Below, one piece after another: positions 55,247-63,399 of a stretch of 63,399 nt of DNA. Numbering within the stretch: the stretch's first letter is position 1; each line of letters begins with the position of its first letter. This DNA comes from JAAYCT01 sp964499575. Lineage in GTDB: Bacteria; Bacillota; Clostridia; Saccharofermentanales; Saccharofermentanaceae. A program made the position numbers and the translations under genes. The stretch covers positions 1 to 63,399 of the forward strand of contig CAZCLK010000007.1 in the NCBI GenBank assembly GCA_964499575.1, written 5' to 3'. The notes under the pieces are model-generated. The model saw nothing but the letters and a program-made list of their open reading frames with translations, had not been told where the DNA came from and did no database searches.

Positions 55247-55996
55247 TTAGAGGACCATCCAACTGACAAGGACCAACAAAGTGCTCATCAGCGTTCCCAG
55301 AAGATAGTACTCCGCAAAATCCTTCTCCTTGGAGATCCGGTCATACCGGGCGATCGATTTGGCGGTAAGGACCAGACCGATAGCGGCGTATTGCCCGATG
55401 GAAAGGAATATCAGCATGATGATCCGCTCGACCGTGCCGATAAAGCGGCCGGCATTATTATTGCTTTTCGCGTCGTCGAGATCCGGCTTATAGGGCATCA
55501 GAAGTTTCTGGATCAAAATGTTGCACGGCTTGTGGATCAAGAGGATCGCGAGGAGAATCGAGCGAAGGAAGGATTCGTCGAACCCGGTATAATGCGTCAG
55601 TTCGTGAAGGATCGGCCATGCGGTTTCAACGGGGCCGCGCGTCACCATCATGAAGGAAAATAGGAGCAATCCGAAAAGATGCAACGCCTGGTCGACGAAG
55701 AAGGATCTGCGCTCGATCCCGGGATTCCGCTTGCCTTTTTTCTCGAGTGAAGCGAGCGATCGAAACTTCAGGATGTCGACGAGCAAGTGAAAAACCGACG
55801 CCGCGACAATAACGATCGCAAGTTCTTTATTGATTACCGGAAGGCATACCAGCGTCATTGTCAACGCGTAAACCAGGCCGTGAATCAGGACCCATTTGAG
55901 GCTCTTCTCTTTCTTCCCGGCCATGGATCTCGTCTGAAAATAGAAATCCCCGAGTACGTGCCCCAAGAGAAACAGGACCAAATATTCCTTAAGCAT
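55247..55996 (-). CDS. DUF3307 membrane protein, partner of SatD
   Basis: A 249-aa membrane protein. LFLLGHVLGDFYFQTRSMAGKK with a following His-rich helix (LIHGLVYALT, SVFHLLVDILKF) is the DUF3307 core; further helices lie near 110-130, 145-165 and 190-250. The start lies inside the satD stop region (ATGs at 55999 and 55996; the second has AGGAG at better spacing), so the two are translationally coupled. DUF3307 proteins are repeatedly found beside SatD, but their activity is unknown. Confidence 0.78.
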   Translation of the reverse strand: MLKEYLVLFLLGHVLGDFYFQTRSMAGKKEKSLKWVLIHGLVYALTMTLVCLPVINKELAIVIVAASVFHLLVDILKFRSLASLEKKGKRNPGIERRSFFVDQALHLFGLLLFSFMMVTRGPVETAWPILHELTHYTGFDESFLRSILLAILLIHKPCNILIQKLLMPYKPDLDDAKSNNNAGRFIGTVERIIMLIFLSIGQYAAIGLVLTAKSIARYDRISKEKDFAEYYLLGTLMSTLLVLVSWMVL

Positions 55997-56675
55997 CATC
56001 TCTCCTTATCTCGCCCAACACCTCATTAACGGTATCCAGCGCGCTCTTATATGTGTAATAGTAACCTCTCGAAAGACTTTTGTGAATCGTCGGCTGACGG
56101 ACGCCGAGGCGATTCGCGGCATCTGTTTGATTATCGCGGTTCTTCAGCATATCGAAAATGATCTCGCGCTGTCGATCGCTCCAGGACTCCTTGATGGCGG
56201 TCATAAGCGAAAAGACCGTGTTGATCATGGAAATCGTCCCGGAATGCTCGCCTTGTACTTCCAGCCGGATATCCGCGGCGGCGGCCTGTCTCTTCTTCTC
56301 GTTGCTTTTGAGAAAGTCGATCGCTTTTCGAGCCATATAGTAACCGGGGCCATCCGCGCCGATCGCCCGTTCGCGCTCGATATCGGTCGTGATCGCGCCA
56401 ATTCCGATCCCGAATCGAATGCCGACCGGATCCATCATGCGCCTTATATCCGTAACGATATCCATGACGCGCGCTCCGTTTACGAGCAGGCCCTGAAACT
56501 CATCCCCGAGCGTGATCGTGAAATTCGAAGCGATATCCTCCGCGTATTCCGCGTTGACCGTCTCCAAAATCAACTTCAATTTCTGCTGGACCTCATTGCG
56601 CCGACCGATGATTCTGGATGCCATGATATCGCCGATGATCGCGATGTACGGGCGGTCGCCAAAGTGGAAATACAT
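55989..56675 (-). CDS. satD: SatD-family protein: cyclase-like domain plus helix-turn-helix
   Basis: A 228-aa protein. The N-terminal 165 residues resemble a class III nucleotidyl cyclase fold: IAIIGDIMASR (Asp16), FTITLGDEFQGLL (Asp58), GIRFGIGIGAITT and GADGPGYYMARKAI parallel the metal-binding Asp pair, the beta hairpin and the later helix of cyclases. The C-terminus (about 180-205) is an HTH, DAANRLGVRQPTIHKSLSRG. SatD was first named in Streptococcus mutans, in the sat (secretion and acid tolerance) locus. The ATG at 56675 has GGAGG eight bases upstream; an upstream GTG overlaps that site. Cyclase similarity is my inference. Confidence 0.8.
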   Translation of the reverse strand: MYFHFGDRPYIAIIGDIMASRIIGRRNEVQQKLKLILETVNAEYAEDIASNFTITLGDEFQGLLVNGARVMDIVTDIRRMMDPVGIRFGIGIGAITTDIERERAIGADGPGYYMARKAIDFLKSNEKKRQAAAADIRLEVQGEHSGTISMINTVFSLMTAIKESWSDRQREIIFDMLKNRDNQTDAANRLGVRQPTIHKSLSRGYYYTYKSALDTVNEVLGEIRRDDA

Positions 56676-56701
56676 AAAACTCACCTCCGCTTTACACGAC
56701 C

Positions 56702-56730
56702 ATTATATAGCCTTTTGAATATATATGCAA
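56702..56730 (-). promoter_or_regulatory. promoter of satD
   Basis: TTGCAT (-35, 56725-56730), a 17-bp spacer and TATAAT (-10, 56702-56707) on the minus strand. The -10 overlaps the first of three direct repeats, so a protein bound to the repeats would control this promoter. Confidence 0.7.
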
Positions 56731-56775
56731 GATATATTGCCTATTTCGGCTATTTGTTTAGTATATAGCCTTTTT
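56704..56775. repeat. three direct repeats with 29-bp period at the satD promoter
   Basis: On the plus strand TATATAGCCTTTT (56704), TATATTGCCTATTT (56733) and TATATAGCCTTTTT (56762) start exactly 29 bp apart; the second and third extend to TTTCGG. A reversed half-site GGCTAT lies in the second. Repeat 1 overlaps the -10, repeat 2 lies just upstream of the -35, and repeat 3 is further upstream. Likely operator array, plausibly for SatD itself through its HTH. Confidence 0.75.
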
Positions 56776-56848
56776 CGGATATATTATGGCGTCCGCGTTC
56801 TGCGGCGGAACCGGAAAGTTCAGTAGAAACATTTCTCTGAATCTACCC

Positions 56849-58459
56849 TCAGTCCTTGATTCCGAAGATCTTGAGAAGCTCCGGAAAACGCGGAGGATAG
56901 GCGTTGGTCCCTTTCCAAATAATAGGCGGACGATCACCGAACCGGATACTTAATGTCCAGGTCTCCCCGTCAAGAACCATCCGGTTCTCATATTCGTCAT
57001 CCCAGTATTCTAAGCGGATGCCGCCGATCGCCCGTATGAGCGCACGGGCCTCGTCGGGCGAGAAATCCCGGATCAGCGGGTCATCGATGAAGCGCTTCGT
57101 TTCCCGTTGCGCGACACCGTCGAAAAATGACAGCCAGTGCTTTTCGGGCATCGACGTGAAGCGACTGAAAGAAAGAAGCAGCTCCTTCGACTCGGGCCGG
57201 CCTCGCCGGGTATCGAGAATCAACAGGCGGTCGAGCCAACTTTGAAGCAATTCGTCCCCGATATAGCGCGCGATCGCGCCGGGCTCGTCCTCTTCCATCC
57301 GGATCACGGCCATTATGAGAGCCAGGACGCATGACTCATCCAGCGAACCAACATCGGCGTTGGCCATCGACGCGTCTTCCCACATGATATCGTTTTCGCC
57401 GAGGATCGCGGTAAAGTCCTGAAGCGCATATTCGGGACGGTCGCTCGAAAATCCAAGAAATTCTCTGACGAATATGCCGGTGAGGTCTGAAAGACTCATC
57501 GCCAGACGGCGCTCGTTGTTCCTGTCCCTCCAGGGCATGCCCTCCCCGTTCTCCCGCACGAACCGGTCATACTCCGTCGATTCGTAAAACTTCGGAATGA
57601 ATTTGGTCAGTACACCGAAGCGATGATCCGCGCTGAAGTCGCCGGCAAAAGCAATCCAATCGAAAAGAATCGCGCGCAATTCCTCATCCAGAAGCGAAAT
57701 TGCCTTCGCCTTGATCGCGTCCGGAATCCCGAAATATGCCTCTGCGATCGATCCGGCAATGGCTGCCAGCGTATCGCTGTCGCCCCCCAGAGAGATCGCC
57801 GTCCGGATCGTGTCCTCAAACGAATCCGCCTCCAGAAAAGCCGTGATCGCCTGCGGAACGGATCCCTGACAGGTCTCGTTGAATGAATAGGTATCCCGGA
57901 TCCCGTCACAGGTAAAAACGAGCGAAGGATAATAATCAAGCATCTGCGCGCGGATCTCATGTTTCAGATACCCGCGCCGTGCCATAAAGATCGCGACCGC
58001 CACCGCCTCTGCGCCCTTGATGCCCTCCGGGTGATCGTGCGTCACATCGGTTACCGCTTCGGAAAGGTCAATTGCCTCCACCCGACTGCCCGCCAGAAAA
58101 CCGGCCGGACTTACGCGCATCGCCGATCCGTTTCCGAAACTGTAATAAGGTTTCGGATCATCCGAAAAGACCCACTTTTTGAACATGCCGCCGAAACCGC
58201 AGTCCGGGTATTTCCGCCCGAGCTCCCGCATGTTCCGTACCACTGACTCCCGAAGTTCCGCGAAAAAATCGTCGCCGAGCCCGTCCAGGTCCGGCTCAAC
58301 TTCCCGATATGTCTCAATGATCGCCTTCGCGACGGCCAGAGTCATAATGCTGTCGTCCGTCGGGCGGCAGTCCTTCGCGAAAAGCTCGAACTTCTTGTCC
58401 TTATGGTTATGAAACTCGAAACGTGACCCGACGATATCCCCGATGATCGCACCCAGCAT
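56849..58459 (-). CDS. ADP-ribosylglycohydrolase-family protein with extra C-terminal domain
   Basis: A 536-aa protein. The N-terminal 260 residues form an ADP-ribosylglycohydrolase: GAIIGDIVGSRFE at 3, the metal motif PTDDSIMTLAV near 33, and SLGGDSDTLAAIAGSIAEA near 230, which carry the Asp/Glu metal ligands. The remaining 270 residues resemble the DUF6508-type tail found on some clostridial homologues (weak match). It removes ADP-ribose from proteins or small molecules; no partner transferase is nearby. GGAGG precedes the ATG. Confidence 0.8.
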   Translation of the reverse strand: MLGAIIGDIVGSRFEFHNHKDKKFELFAKDCRPTDDSIMTLAVAKAIIETYREVEPDLDGLGDDFFAELRESVVRNMRELGRKYPDCGFGGMFKKWVFSDDPKPYYSFGNGSAMRVSPAGFLAGSRVEAIDLSEAVTDVTHDHPEGIKGAEAVAVAIFMARRGYLKHEIRAQMLDYYPSLVFTCDGIRDTYSFNETCQGSVPQAITAFLEADSFEDTIRTAISLGGDSDTLAAIAGSIAEAYFGIPDAIKAKAISLLDEELRAILFDWIAFAGDFSADHRFGVLTKFIPKFYESTEYDRFVRENGEGMPWRDRNNERRLAMSLSDLTGIFVREFLGFSSDRPEYALQDFTAILGENDIMWEDASMANADVGSLDESCVLALIMAVIRMEEDEPGAIARYIGDELLQSWLDRLLILDTRRGRPESKELLLSFSRFTSMPEKHWLSFFDGVAQRETKRFIDDPLIRDFSPDEARALIRAIGGIRLEYWDDEYENRMVLDGETWTLSIRFGDRPPIIWKGTNAYPPRFPELLKIFGIKD

Positions 58460-58603
58460 AGAAATGACCTCCTAAGAACCAGAATGTATGACCGGAAGAA
58501 ACCTTTTCTTTATGGTTTCATGATACGCTATTTTCCTGCCTTACATTATGTGTTTCATGCTTTCGTCGGGTGATTTTTGATGCTTTCCCGGTATCGGCTT
58601 TTT

Positions 58604-60109
58604 CTACTCCACCTCTATTTTCGGAAATTCCGCCTTTACAGCCGTTCTGAACGACTGAAGCATATCTTCTTTACTTATTTCTCCGTATACGTAAAGGTGG
58701 AGTGCCTCCGTAAATAATTCCTGAATCCGCTCATTGTCGTCCCGGATTGCGCCCGAAGGACAATTCATCGCGGCAGTCGCAAAGACCTCGTAAAAATTCT
58801 GTCCGCCGAGGAAGCTCGTCATTTCCGAATCTTCGAAAAACGGGATGATGCTCTCTGCCACTTTTTGACTGCTGACAAATTCTCCGGCCGGCTTATAAAA
58901 CGAGGCGGGGCTTACACGTTCACCGTAAGGATCAAATCTGTTCCAGAATTCACCCATGTAACTTTGAGTAAAAACACCGGTCGCCCAGTTAGTCAGGAAT
59001 TCCTCGTCGAGTGTACAGAATTGAATAAAAGCTTGGGCAAGTTCGGGCCATGGTGCATCCTTCATGACAGCAAGCCAGGTTCCGCCTGACGAATATGCCA
59101 TCGGACCGGGAACACAAGCCCAGTCGCCATCTGTAACCGAATGAACGGCGAACTCATATACGGAAAGAAACTCTTCTGAGGTGAGGAAGTAAGAGAAAAT
59201 TTGAATTTTGTCGCCATTTTCATCCTTCAGGTCGTCCGTCATTCCTTCGAGCCAATCATACCCCCACCGAGTCACATTGGCAGTATAATCGTTCCGGGCG
59301 AAAGTGAATGCGAGTTCCGTCAAGTCTTCGATCATCGGGTCCATCATCAGTATATTTTCGACGATCCATGGTGAGCGTCGATTATTAAAGAACGGCAGTA
59401 AAAACTCGTCAACGGAAGTAAGCATAAAACTCTTGCCTTCAGACTTTGTTTGAACCGTCTCCGCCATTTTGGTAAACTTCTCCCAATCCGACATCAGTTT
59501 CTGAATCTCATTTGGATCGTCTGTCCCGAAGTATTCCCTGGCAAGACTTCTTCGATAGATAACGACACCGGGCGTATTCTGATATGATGAGGCACGGAGC
59601 TCCCCGGTTTTATCGTTCGTATCCGTTTCGACGATGTTTGGATAGATTTCCAGTGCGTCGACATACGGCTGTAATTCCGAAATGTCATACAACAAGTCAT
59701 CAATATTGATAAATTCTTCCGCCAGACTTGAATCCATCACGATTACATCCGGACAATCGCCCGTTCCGGCTGCCGCAAGCACACTTTGCCGGTATAACTC
59801 ATCCATGGAAGAAAACTCAACATATTCGACTATAACACTGGGATTATAAGCCATAAAAATATCTGACATAAACCTGATATCGTCAGAATATGACCATACC
59901 TCTAAAGGATAGGTTACACCCCAGTCCGTTGGCGTCGGCGTCGCGGTCGGGAGACTCCACGAATCCTGTTCTTCAGTCTTAGCCGTTGTGGTTGGTAGAT
60001 TCAATCTTGTATCGTCGGATGAATCCGATCCTTTACAAGCAGGTAAAATTCCGAAAAGAAGGGTGATCACAAGCATCAGAGTTCCAAGTCGTAAAGCCTT
60101 ATGAAACAT
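58604..60109 (-). CDS. orphan extracellular solute-binding lipoprotein
   Basis: A 501-aa lipoprotein: signal peptide with lipobox FGILPAC, a Thr/Pro linker (TTTAKTEEQ...TATPTPTDWG), then an extracellular solute-binding domain of the sugar type (about 60-480). No permease or ATPase is adjacent, so it either uses a shared transporter or acts as a surface sensor. The ATG at 60109 has GGAGG eight bases upstream. Binding specificity cannot be told. Confidence 0.82.
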   Translation of the reverse strand: MFHKALRLGTLMLVITLLFGILPACKGSDSSDDTRLNLPTTTAKTEEQDSWSLPTATPTPTDWGVTYPLEVWSYSDDIRFMSDIFMAYNPSVIVEYVEFSSMDELYRQSVLAAAGTGDCPDVIVMDSSLAEEFINIDDLLYDISELQPYVDALEIYPNIVETDTNDKTGELRASSYQNTPGVVIYRRSLAREYFGTDDPNEIQKLMSDWEKFTKMAETVQTKSEGKSFMLTSVDEFLLPFFNNRRSPWIVENILMMDPMIEDLTELAFTFARNDYTANVTRWGYDWLEGMTDDLKDENGDKIQIFSYFLTSEEFLSVYEFAVHSVTDGDWACVPGPMAYSSGGTWLAVMKDAPWPELAQAFIQFCTLDEEFLTNWATGVFTQSYMGEFWNRFDPYGERVSPASFYKPAGEFVSSQKVAESIIPFFEDSEMTSFLGGQNFYEVFATAAMNCPSGAIRDDNERIQELFTEALHLYVYGEISKEDMLQSFRTAVKAEFPKIEVE

Positions 60110-60252
60110 ATGACGATCCTCCGAATGGATGCGTGAAACAATCATGCAGTTACTGCTACATATTATCGTTTTTCAAGCATATAGACAAGTATTCCGCCAT
60201 ATCGGTAGCGTTACCAATCAAGCAGATCGACCCGGAAGTGGCTGTTTCGGGA

Positions 60253-60495
60253 TCAGTCACACTTTTCGATCCGCTTGTCCGAAGTACCCTCGGAAGAACG
60301 GATCAGTCCCGTCAGTACCATGATAACCCCAACAATAATGACCGCGACAAAACCAAAAACATGTGTCAAAAATGAACCGACATTATCGTTTGCCAGAATG
60401 AAAAAGACGATTATAAACAAGAGGTCCAATCGATACCACTTCAACGAAAAATCTTTCGGAAATCTCAAATAGCAGACGACAAAAACGGCGATCAA
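60253..60495 (-). CDS. small hydrophobic protein, possibly a remnant
   Basis: An 80-aa frame with two to three hydrophobic segments and a charged C-terminal tail. The only start is a TTG without a good ribosome-binding site, and the open frame extends upstream with no start codon, which suggests a truncated gene. No family recognised. Confidence 0.3.
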   Translation of the reverse strand: MIAVFVVCYLRFPKDFSLKWYRLDLLFIIVFFILANDNVGSFLTHVFGFVAVIIVGVIMVLTGLIRSSEGTSDKRIEKCD

Positions 60496-60836
60496 CGCGA
60501 ATATTCCGCTTGAGTCGGGATATTCTCCCGGTACCCGTATGCAGAATTCCTTCTTTCAGTCAACGTTCGTTGTGTGTTTTTGATGCTTTCTGTTGTGCGT
60601 TTCTGAGGAGCATGATCGGCGTTTTTGATTTCTTATGTATGCGTTTAGTTTGCATTTTTTTACTCAACAAAAGTCGACTCACTCCAATCCTTCGCTTTTT
60701 TCCCTGACGACCTTTACGGCTTTTGAAACGTAATCTCAAGTGGATTCCTTGACTTTTAACCAGCAATTGCATATTATTGGCATGAATAGATTGTACGCGT
60801 GCATATTTATGGCATATACAGCCGGAGGAGATGGAA
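60496..60836. other. AT-rich gap of about 340 bases before the DUF4143 ATPase
   Basis: T-rich, with the TTTTTGAT and TTTTTG motifs repeated (near 60577, 60620 and 60660) and no convincing coding frame. It contains the promoter listed at 60749-60777. No tRNA, riboswitch or inverted repeat is recognised. Confidence 0.5.
60749..60777 (+). promoter_or_regulatory. promoter of the DUF4143 ATPase gene
   Basis: TTGACT (-35, 60749-60754), a 17-bp spacer and TATTAT (-10, 60772-60777) give ten of twelve consensus bases. The transcription start would be near 60784, about 53 bases before the ATG. Confidence 0.75.
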
Positions 60837-62153
60837 ATGAAGCGATTATTGATCGATAAACTAATCTCTTGGAAAAAATCATCGCGCAGGAAACCGCTGA
60901 TTATAAAGGGGATAAGACAGGTCGGTAAAACCTGGCTTCTGAGGGATTTCGGGCGGCAGGAGTACGAGGATATCGCGTACTTCAACTTTGAAAATAACCC
61001 GGCACTTTTCGAGCGTTTTCAAAAAGACCTCGATCCGCGGCGATTAATAGCGGAGCTGGGAATAATGAACGGCAAAGCGATTTTGTCCGGAAAAACGCTC
61101 CTGATTTTCGATGAGATTCAGTTCTGCGGTGAAGCCATTACCTCCCTTAAGTACTTCTATGAAGAAGTGCCGGAATATCATATTGCCTGTGCGGGATCCT
61201 TGCTGGGGATCTCGCTGGCGCGCCCCGCCTCATATCCTGTCGGCAAGGTAGATATTCTGACATTGTACCCGATGAGTTTCCTTGAATTCCTCATGGCCAA
61301 CGGTGAGGATATGCTTGTCCGTTATCTTTCCGACGAGATCCGAAAGCCCGAGCCGCTTGCGGAAATGTTTACAAATAAACTTCAGGATTATCTGAAAACC
61401 TACTATATCACCGGTGGCATGCCGGAGGCGGTATCTGTTTGGCTGGAAACGAAAGATATGACTGCATTGGACGCCATCCAGCAGAACATTCTCAATCTGT
61501 ACGAGCTTGATTTTGCCAAACATGCACCGACACCCGACATCCCCAAGCTCAGTATGATCTGGAACTCGATTCCCGGCCAATTGGCCAAAGAGAACGGTAA
61601 ATTCCTCTACGGTTTGCTCCGGGAAGGCGCCGGCGCGCGGGCTTTTGAGAATGCCCTCACATGGCTTGAAAACGCGGGAATGGTCCATAAGGTTCATCGG
61701 ATTGAAAAGCCTTCCGTTCCGCTCAAGGCGTATGTGAACCCCGCGCATTTCAAACTGTACGCTCCGGATGTGGGACTGCTTCGCAAAATGGCAGGGCTCA
61801 GCGCGAAATCGATCATCGGGGAAGATCCTTTGTATCAGGAGTTTAAAGGAGTCATGGCGGAAAACTTCTGCTTGCAGGAACTGGTCTCACTTCGCGAAGA
61901 TACGCCCTTCTACTGGACCAGCGGCAATCTTGCGGAAATTGACTTCATTGTCCCGTTTACTGATAAAATTGTGCCCGTCGAGGTGAAATCGGCCACCAAT
62001 CTGAAAGCCAAAAGCCTCGGAGTCTACCGGGCCAAATTCAATCCCCCCGTATCGGTGAAAACGTCCCTGCGCAATTTAGGATATGTCGACGGCATATTGT
62101 CCTGTCCGCTTTATCTGTTATGGAAAGTGGCTGAATTGATTCGGGAGATGTAA
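60837..62153 (+). CDS. DUF4143-family AAA ATPase
   Basis: A 438-aa protein: an N-terminal AAA-type P-loop KGIRQVGKTWLLRDFG (about 26), Walker B LLIFDEIQF near 92, then GSLLGISLA and a DUF4143 winged-helix/nuclease-like C-terminal part with EIDFIVPFTDKIVPVEVK near 375. These ATPases are common in accessory regions of anaerobes and are of unknown function. The DUF4143 tail has a PD-(D/E)XK-like D..EVK, which could be a nuclease remnant. The second ATG (60837) has GGAGG eight bases upstream and was chosen. Confidence 0.85.
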   Translation: MKRLLIDKLISWKKSSRRKPLIIKGIRQVGKTWLLRDFGRQEYEDIAYFNFENNPALFERFQKDLDPRRLIAELGIMNGKAILSGKTLLIFDEIQFCGEAITSLKYFYEEVPEYHIACAGSLLGISLARPASYPVGKVDILTLYPMSFLEFLMANGEDMLVRYLSDEIRKPEPLAEMFTNKLQDYLKTYYITGGMPEAVSVWLETKDMTALDAIQQNILNLYELDFAKHAPTPDIPKLSMIWNSIPGQLAKENGKFLYGLLREGAGARAFENALTWLENAGMVHKVHRIEKPSVPLKAYVNPAHFKLYAPDVGLLRKMAGLSAKSIIGEDPLYQEFKGVMAENFCLQELVSLREDTPFYWTSGNLAEIDFIVPFTDKIVPVEVKSATNLKAKSLGVYRAKFNPPVSVKTSLRNLGYVDGILSCPLYLLWKVAELIREM

Positions 62154-62323
62154 GGCCGGAAAGTAGTCAGTAGAATTGCCGACGTAACTCCGTCATTTTT
62201 CTGTCCGAAAAACAGGAGTGATCCCGCGATGTTGAATACTTCATTTCCGAATACAAGCTTAACGGATTCAATATTTTTGTGGCGACCGACAGAGATATAT
62301 TCCATTCCGTGATCAGTAATCCA

Positions 62324-63073
62324 TCAACCGACCCAACCGTTCTTTTCTTTGATTTCCGCGAGCGGGGCGTTGCTCTGACTCAAATCATCAATTTTGAGAA
62401 GATAGTTCTCTGGATCGTAGCTTCCGTCAGCATTGAGGATCATTAGGTGGTAATCGAATACTACATAATAATATGGATCATCTTCCTTTTTTGAGCGTTC
62501 ATATCTCTCGATAAGAAATATCTCTTGTCCGCTTTGGCTATAATCAAAATATCCCGTACCGAAAATGTACCCATTCTCATCCATCGTTTGATAAAAGGCT
62601 TCTTTTACAGCCTCTATATCAATCACTGATTCTCTATTGCGGGATAGGATTGATTGGACCATTTCTCTCTTAATCATTTTTTCTTCATCTATCGGTTGAT
62701 TCCAATCATTTTGTTCTTTAAAAGTGCTCCATTCCTCTTTCGAATATTTTCTCGTCATGACCGAAGTCAAATAGGATACATTGTCATAATAATAAACATA
62801 CTCTTCATCATACTTTTGCATGATACAAATTCCTGATAAACGTCCCCCTGTCTGAAAGTAGAAACATATCCTTCCGTACTCATCGGTATCGATGATTTCT
62901 CCTTTGATCACATGCTTATCATAAGATTGCCCCCCCGGCACAGCGTGAAAAACTTGCGTAAACATCCGAACCATGTCCGGGGAATACTGTTTTGTGAAGC
63001 AACCTCCGGCTAAAGTGGATGACAGAATAATTAATGCCAAAAGAATACCCCCGATTGTCTTAACTTGTTTCAT
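62324..63073 (-). CDS. lipoprotein of unknown function
   Basis: A 249-aa lipoprotein with an ideal signal peptide (LALIILSSTLAGGC, Cys near 25) and a hydrophilic, Tyr- and Glu-rich mature part. No family recognised; no transmembrane segment after the lipobox. GGAGGAG precedes the ATG. Codon use is more A/T-rich than the neighbours, fitting a recently acquired or fast-evolving gene. Confidence 0.7.
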   Translation of the reverse strand: MKQVKTIGGILLALIILSSTLAGGCFTKQYSPDMVRMFTQVFHAVPGGQSYDKHVIKGEIIDTDEYGRICFYFQTGGRLSGICIMQKYDEEYVYYYDNVSYLTSVMTRKYSKEEWSTFKEQNDWNQPIDEEKMIKREMVQSILSRNRESVIDIEAVKEAFYQTMDENGYIFGTGYFDYSQSGQEIFLIERYERSKKEDDPYYYVVFDYHLMILNADGSYDPENYLLKIDDLSQSNAPLAEIKEKNGWVG

Positions 63074-63105
63074 TTTTTCTCCTCCGGATCCTCAGGCACG
63101 AGCAA

Positions 63106-63192
63106 CTAAGTTCTCTTCTTATTATGCCATTCCTCGAAATCAATCTGGTCTGCTTTCTCCAGTGGTTTTCTTTTCTGTTTTCGAAAATTCAT
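63106..63192 (-). CDS. possible 28-aa peptide gene
   Basis: A very short basic frame (MNFRKQKRKPLEK...) whose ATG has GGAGG eight bases upstream, better than any start of the longer 60-codon frame. It lies 32 bases upstream of the lipoprotein gene on the same strand. It could be a leader peptide or chance. Confidence 0.35.
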   Translation of the reverse strand: MNFRKQKRKPLEKADQIDFEEWHNKKRT

Positions 63193-63399
63193 AGAAGCTT
63201 CCTCCAAGGTCGTTTTCGTAATTGCGTCTGTCATCATGTTTTTAATTGAAAAAACTAAACATGATTCCTTGATCTTAATAGTTTTCAAACCCTGATTTGC
63301 TCACCATTCTGAGTATGTGACAGTTATGCAATTGTGCAAAACGATTTTCATCTGCTCAAGTCATATCATCTTGTAATGGTCATTTAGGTTGGCAAGCTT

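Noticed and set aside
60560..60985. 141-codon minus frame across the DUF4143 start
   Set aside because: Overlaps the ATPase P-loop region antisense; low-complexity Ser/Arg/Lys translation.
62111..62305. 64-codon minus frame downstream of the DUF4143 gene
   Set aside because: No ribosome-binding site and partial overlap with the ATPase gene; could be a remnant but evidence is too thin.

Overview
The window looks like a chromosomal segment of an anaerobic Gram-positive bacterium of the class Clostridia, at intermediate G+C; I cannot name a genus. Support: folate-dependent TrmFO, a T-box leader on a threonyl-tRNA synthetase gene, a glmS-glmM-cdaA block as in Firmicutes, consensus AGGAGG ribosome-binding sites almost everywhere, several lipoproteins with Thr/Pro linkers, and a giant 2-hydroxyacyl-CoA dehydratase activase of the anaerobic type. 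No prophage, insertion sequence, CRISPR array or rRNA operon is visible. One tRNA (Pro, CGG) is present.

Layout. 1-1.75 kb: lysine/diaminopimelate genes dapA-dapB (+). 1.86-9.4 kb (-): comM, dprA, topA, trmFO and a DUF624-type membrane protein, a DNA-processing and tRNA-modification block. 9.6-10.7 kb: ychF (+). 10.7-19.7 kb (-): an unknown gene, the activase, polA, coaE and a small membrane protein. 19.85-24.7 kb (-): thrS with T-box leader, tRNA-Pro, a rhomboid-like protein, thyA-folA, and an isolated 87-aa gene with its own promoter and terminator. 24.8-33.9 kb (-): a CapA-like lipoprotein, the purine genes purE-F-N-H-D, a NadD-YqeK-RsfS fusion gene and a ComEA-like protein. 34.3-36.4 kb: HEAT-repeat protein (+), a left-handed beta-helix protein (-) and PPK2 (+). 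36.5-41.3 kb (-): a CdaA-YbbR fusion, glmM and glmS, linking c-di-AMP to cell-wall amino-sugar supply. 41.4-46.9 kb (-): xpt, a BMP-type lipoprotein, an ABC ATPase and two permeases, a purine or nucleoside uptake and salvage operon. 47-51.2 kb (-): PHP phosphoesterase, nagA and a Crp/Fnr regulator, plus a MATE exporter. 51.3-53.5 kb (+): a two-gene AmmeMemoRadiSam module with Memo and AMMECR1 fused. 53.5-63.4 kb is accessory: GNAT, cupin sugar isomerase, zinc-ribbon membrane protein, a SatD-DUF3307 pair, ADP-ribosylglycohydrolase, an orphan solute-binding lipoprotein, a DUF4143 ATPase and a lipoprotein.

The most interesting points are: (1) the SatD-DUF3307 module, where a protein with a class III nucleotidyl-cyclase-like N-domain and a C-terminal helix-turn-helix sits behind a promoter carrying three direct repeats spaced exactly 29 bp; (2) the in-frame NadD-YqeK-RsfS gene with an intact internal ribosome-binding site and start for RsfS; (3) the CdaA-CdaR fusion with a perfect palindrome beside its promoter; (4) the AmmeMemoRadiSam module of unknown chemistry. 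All functions are read from sequence motifs; no database search was run.
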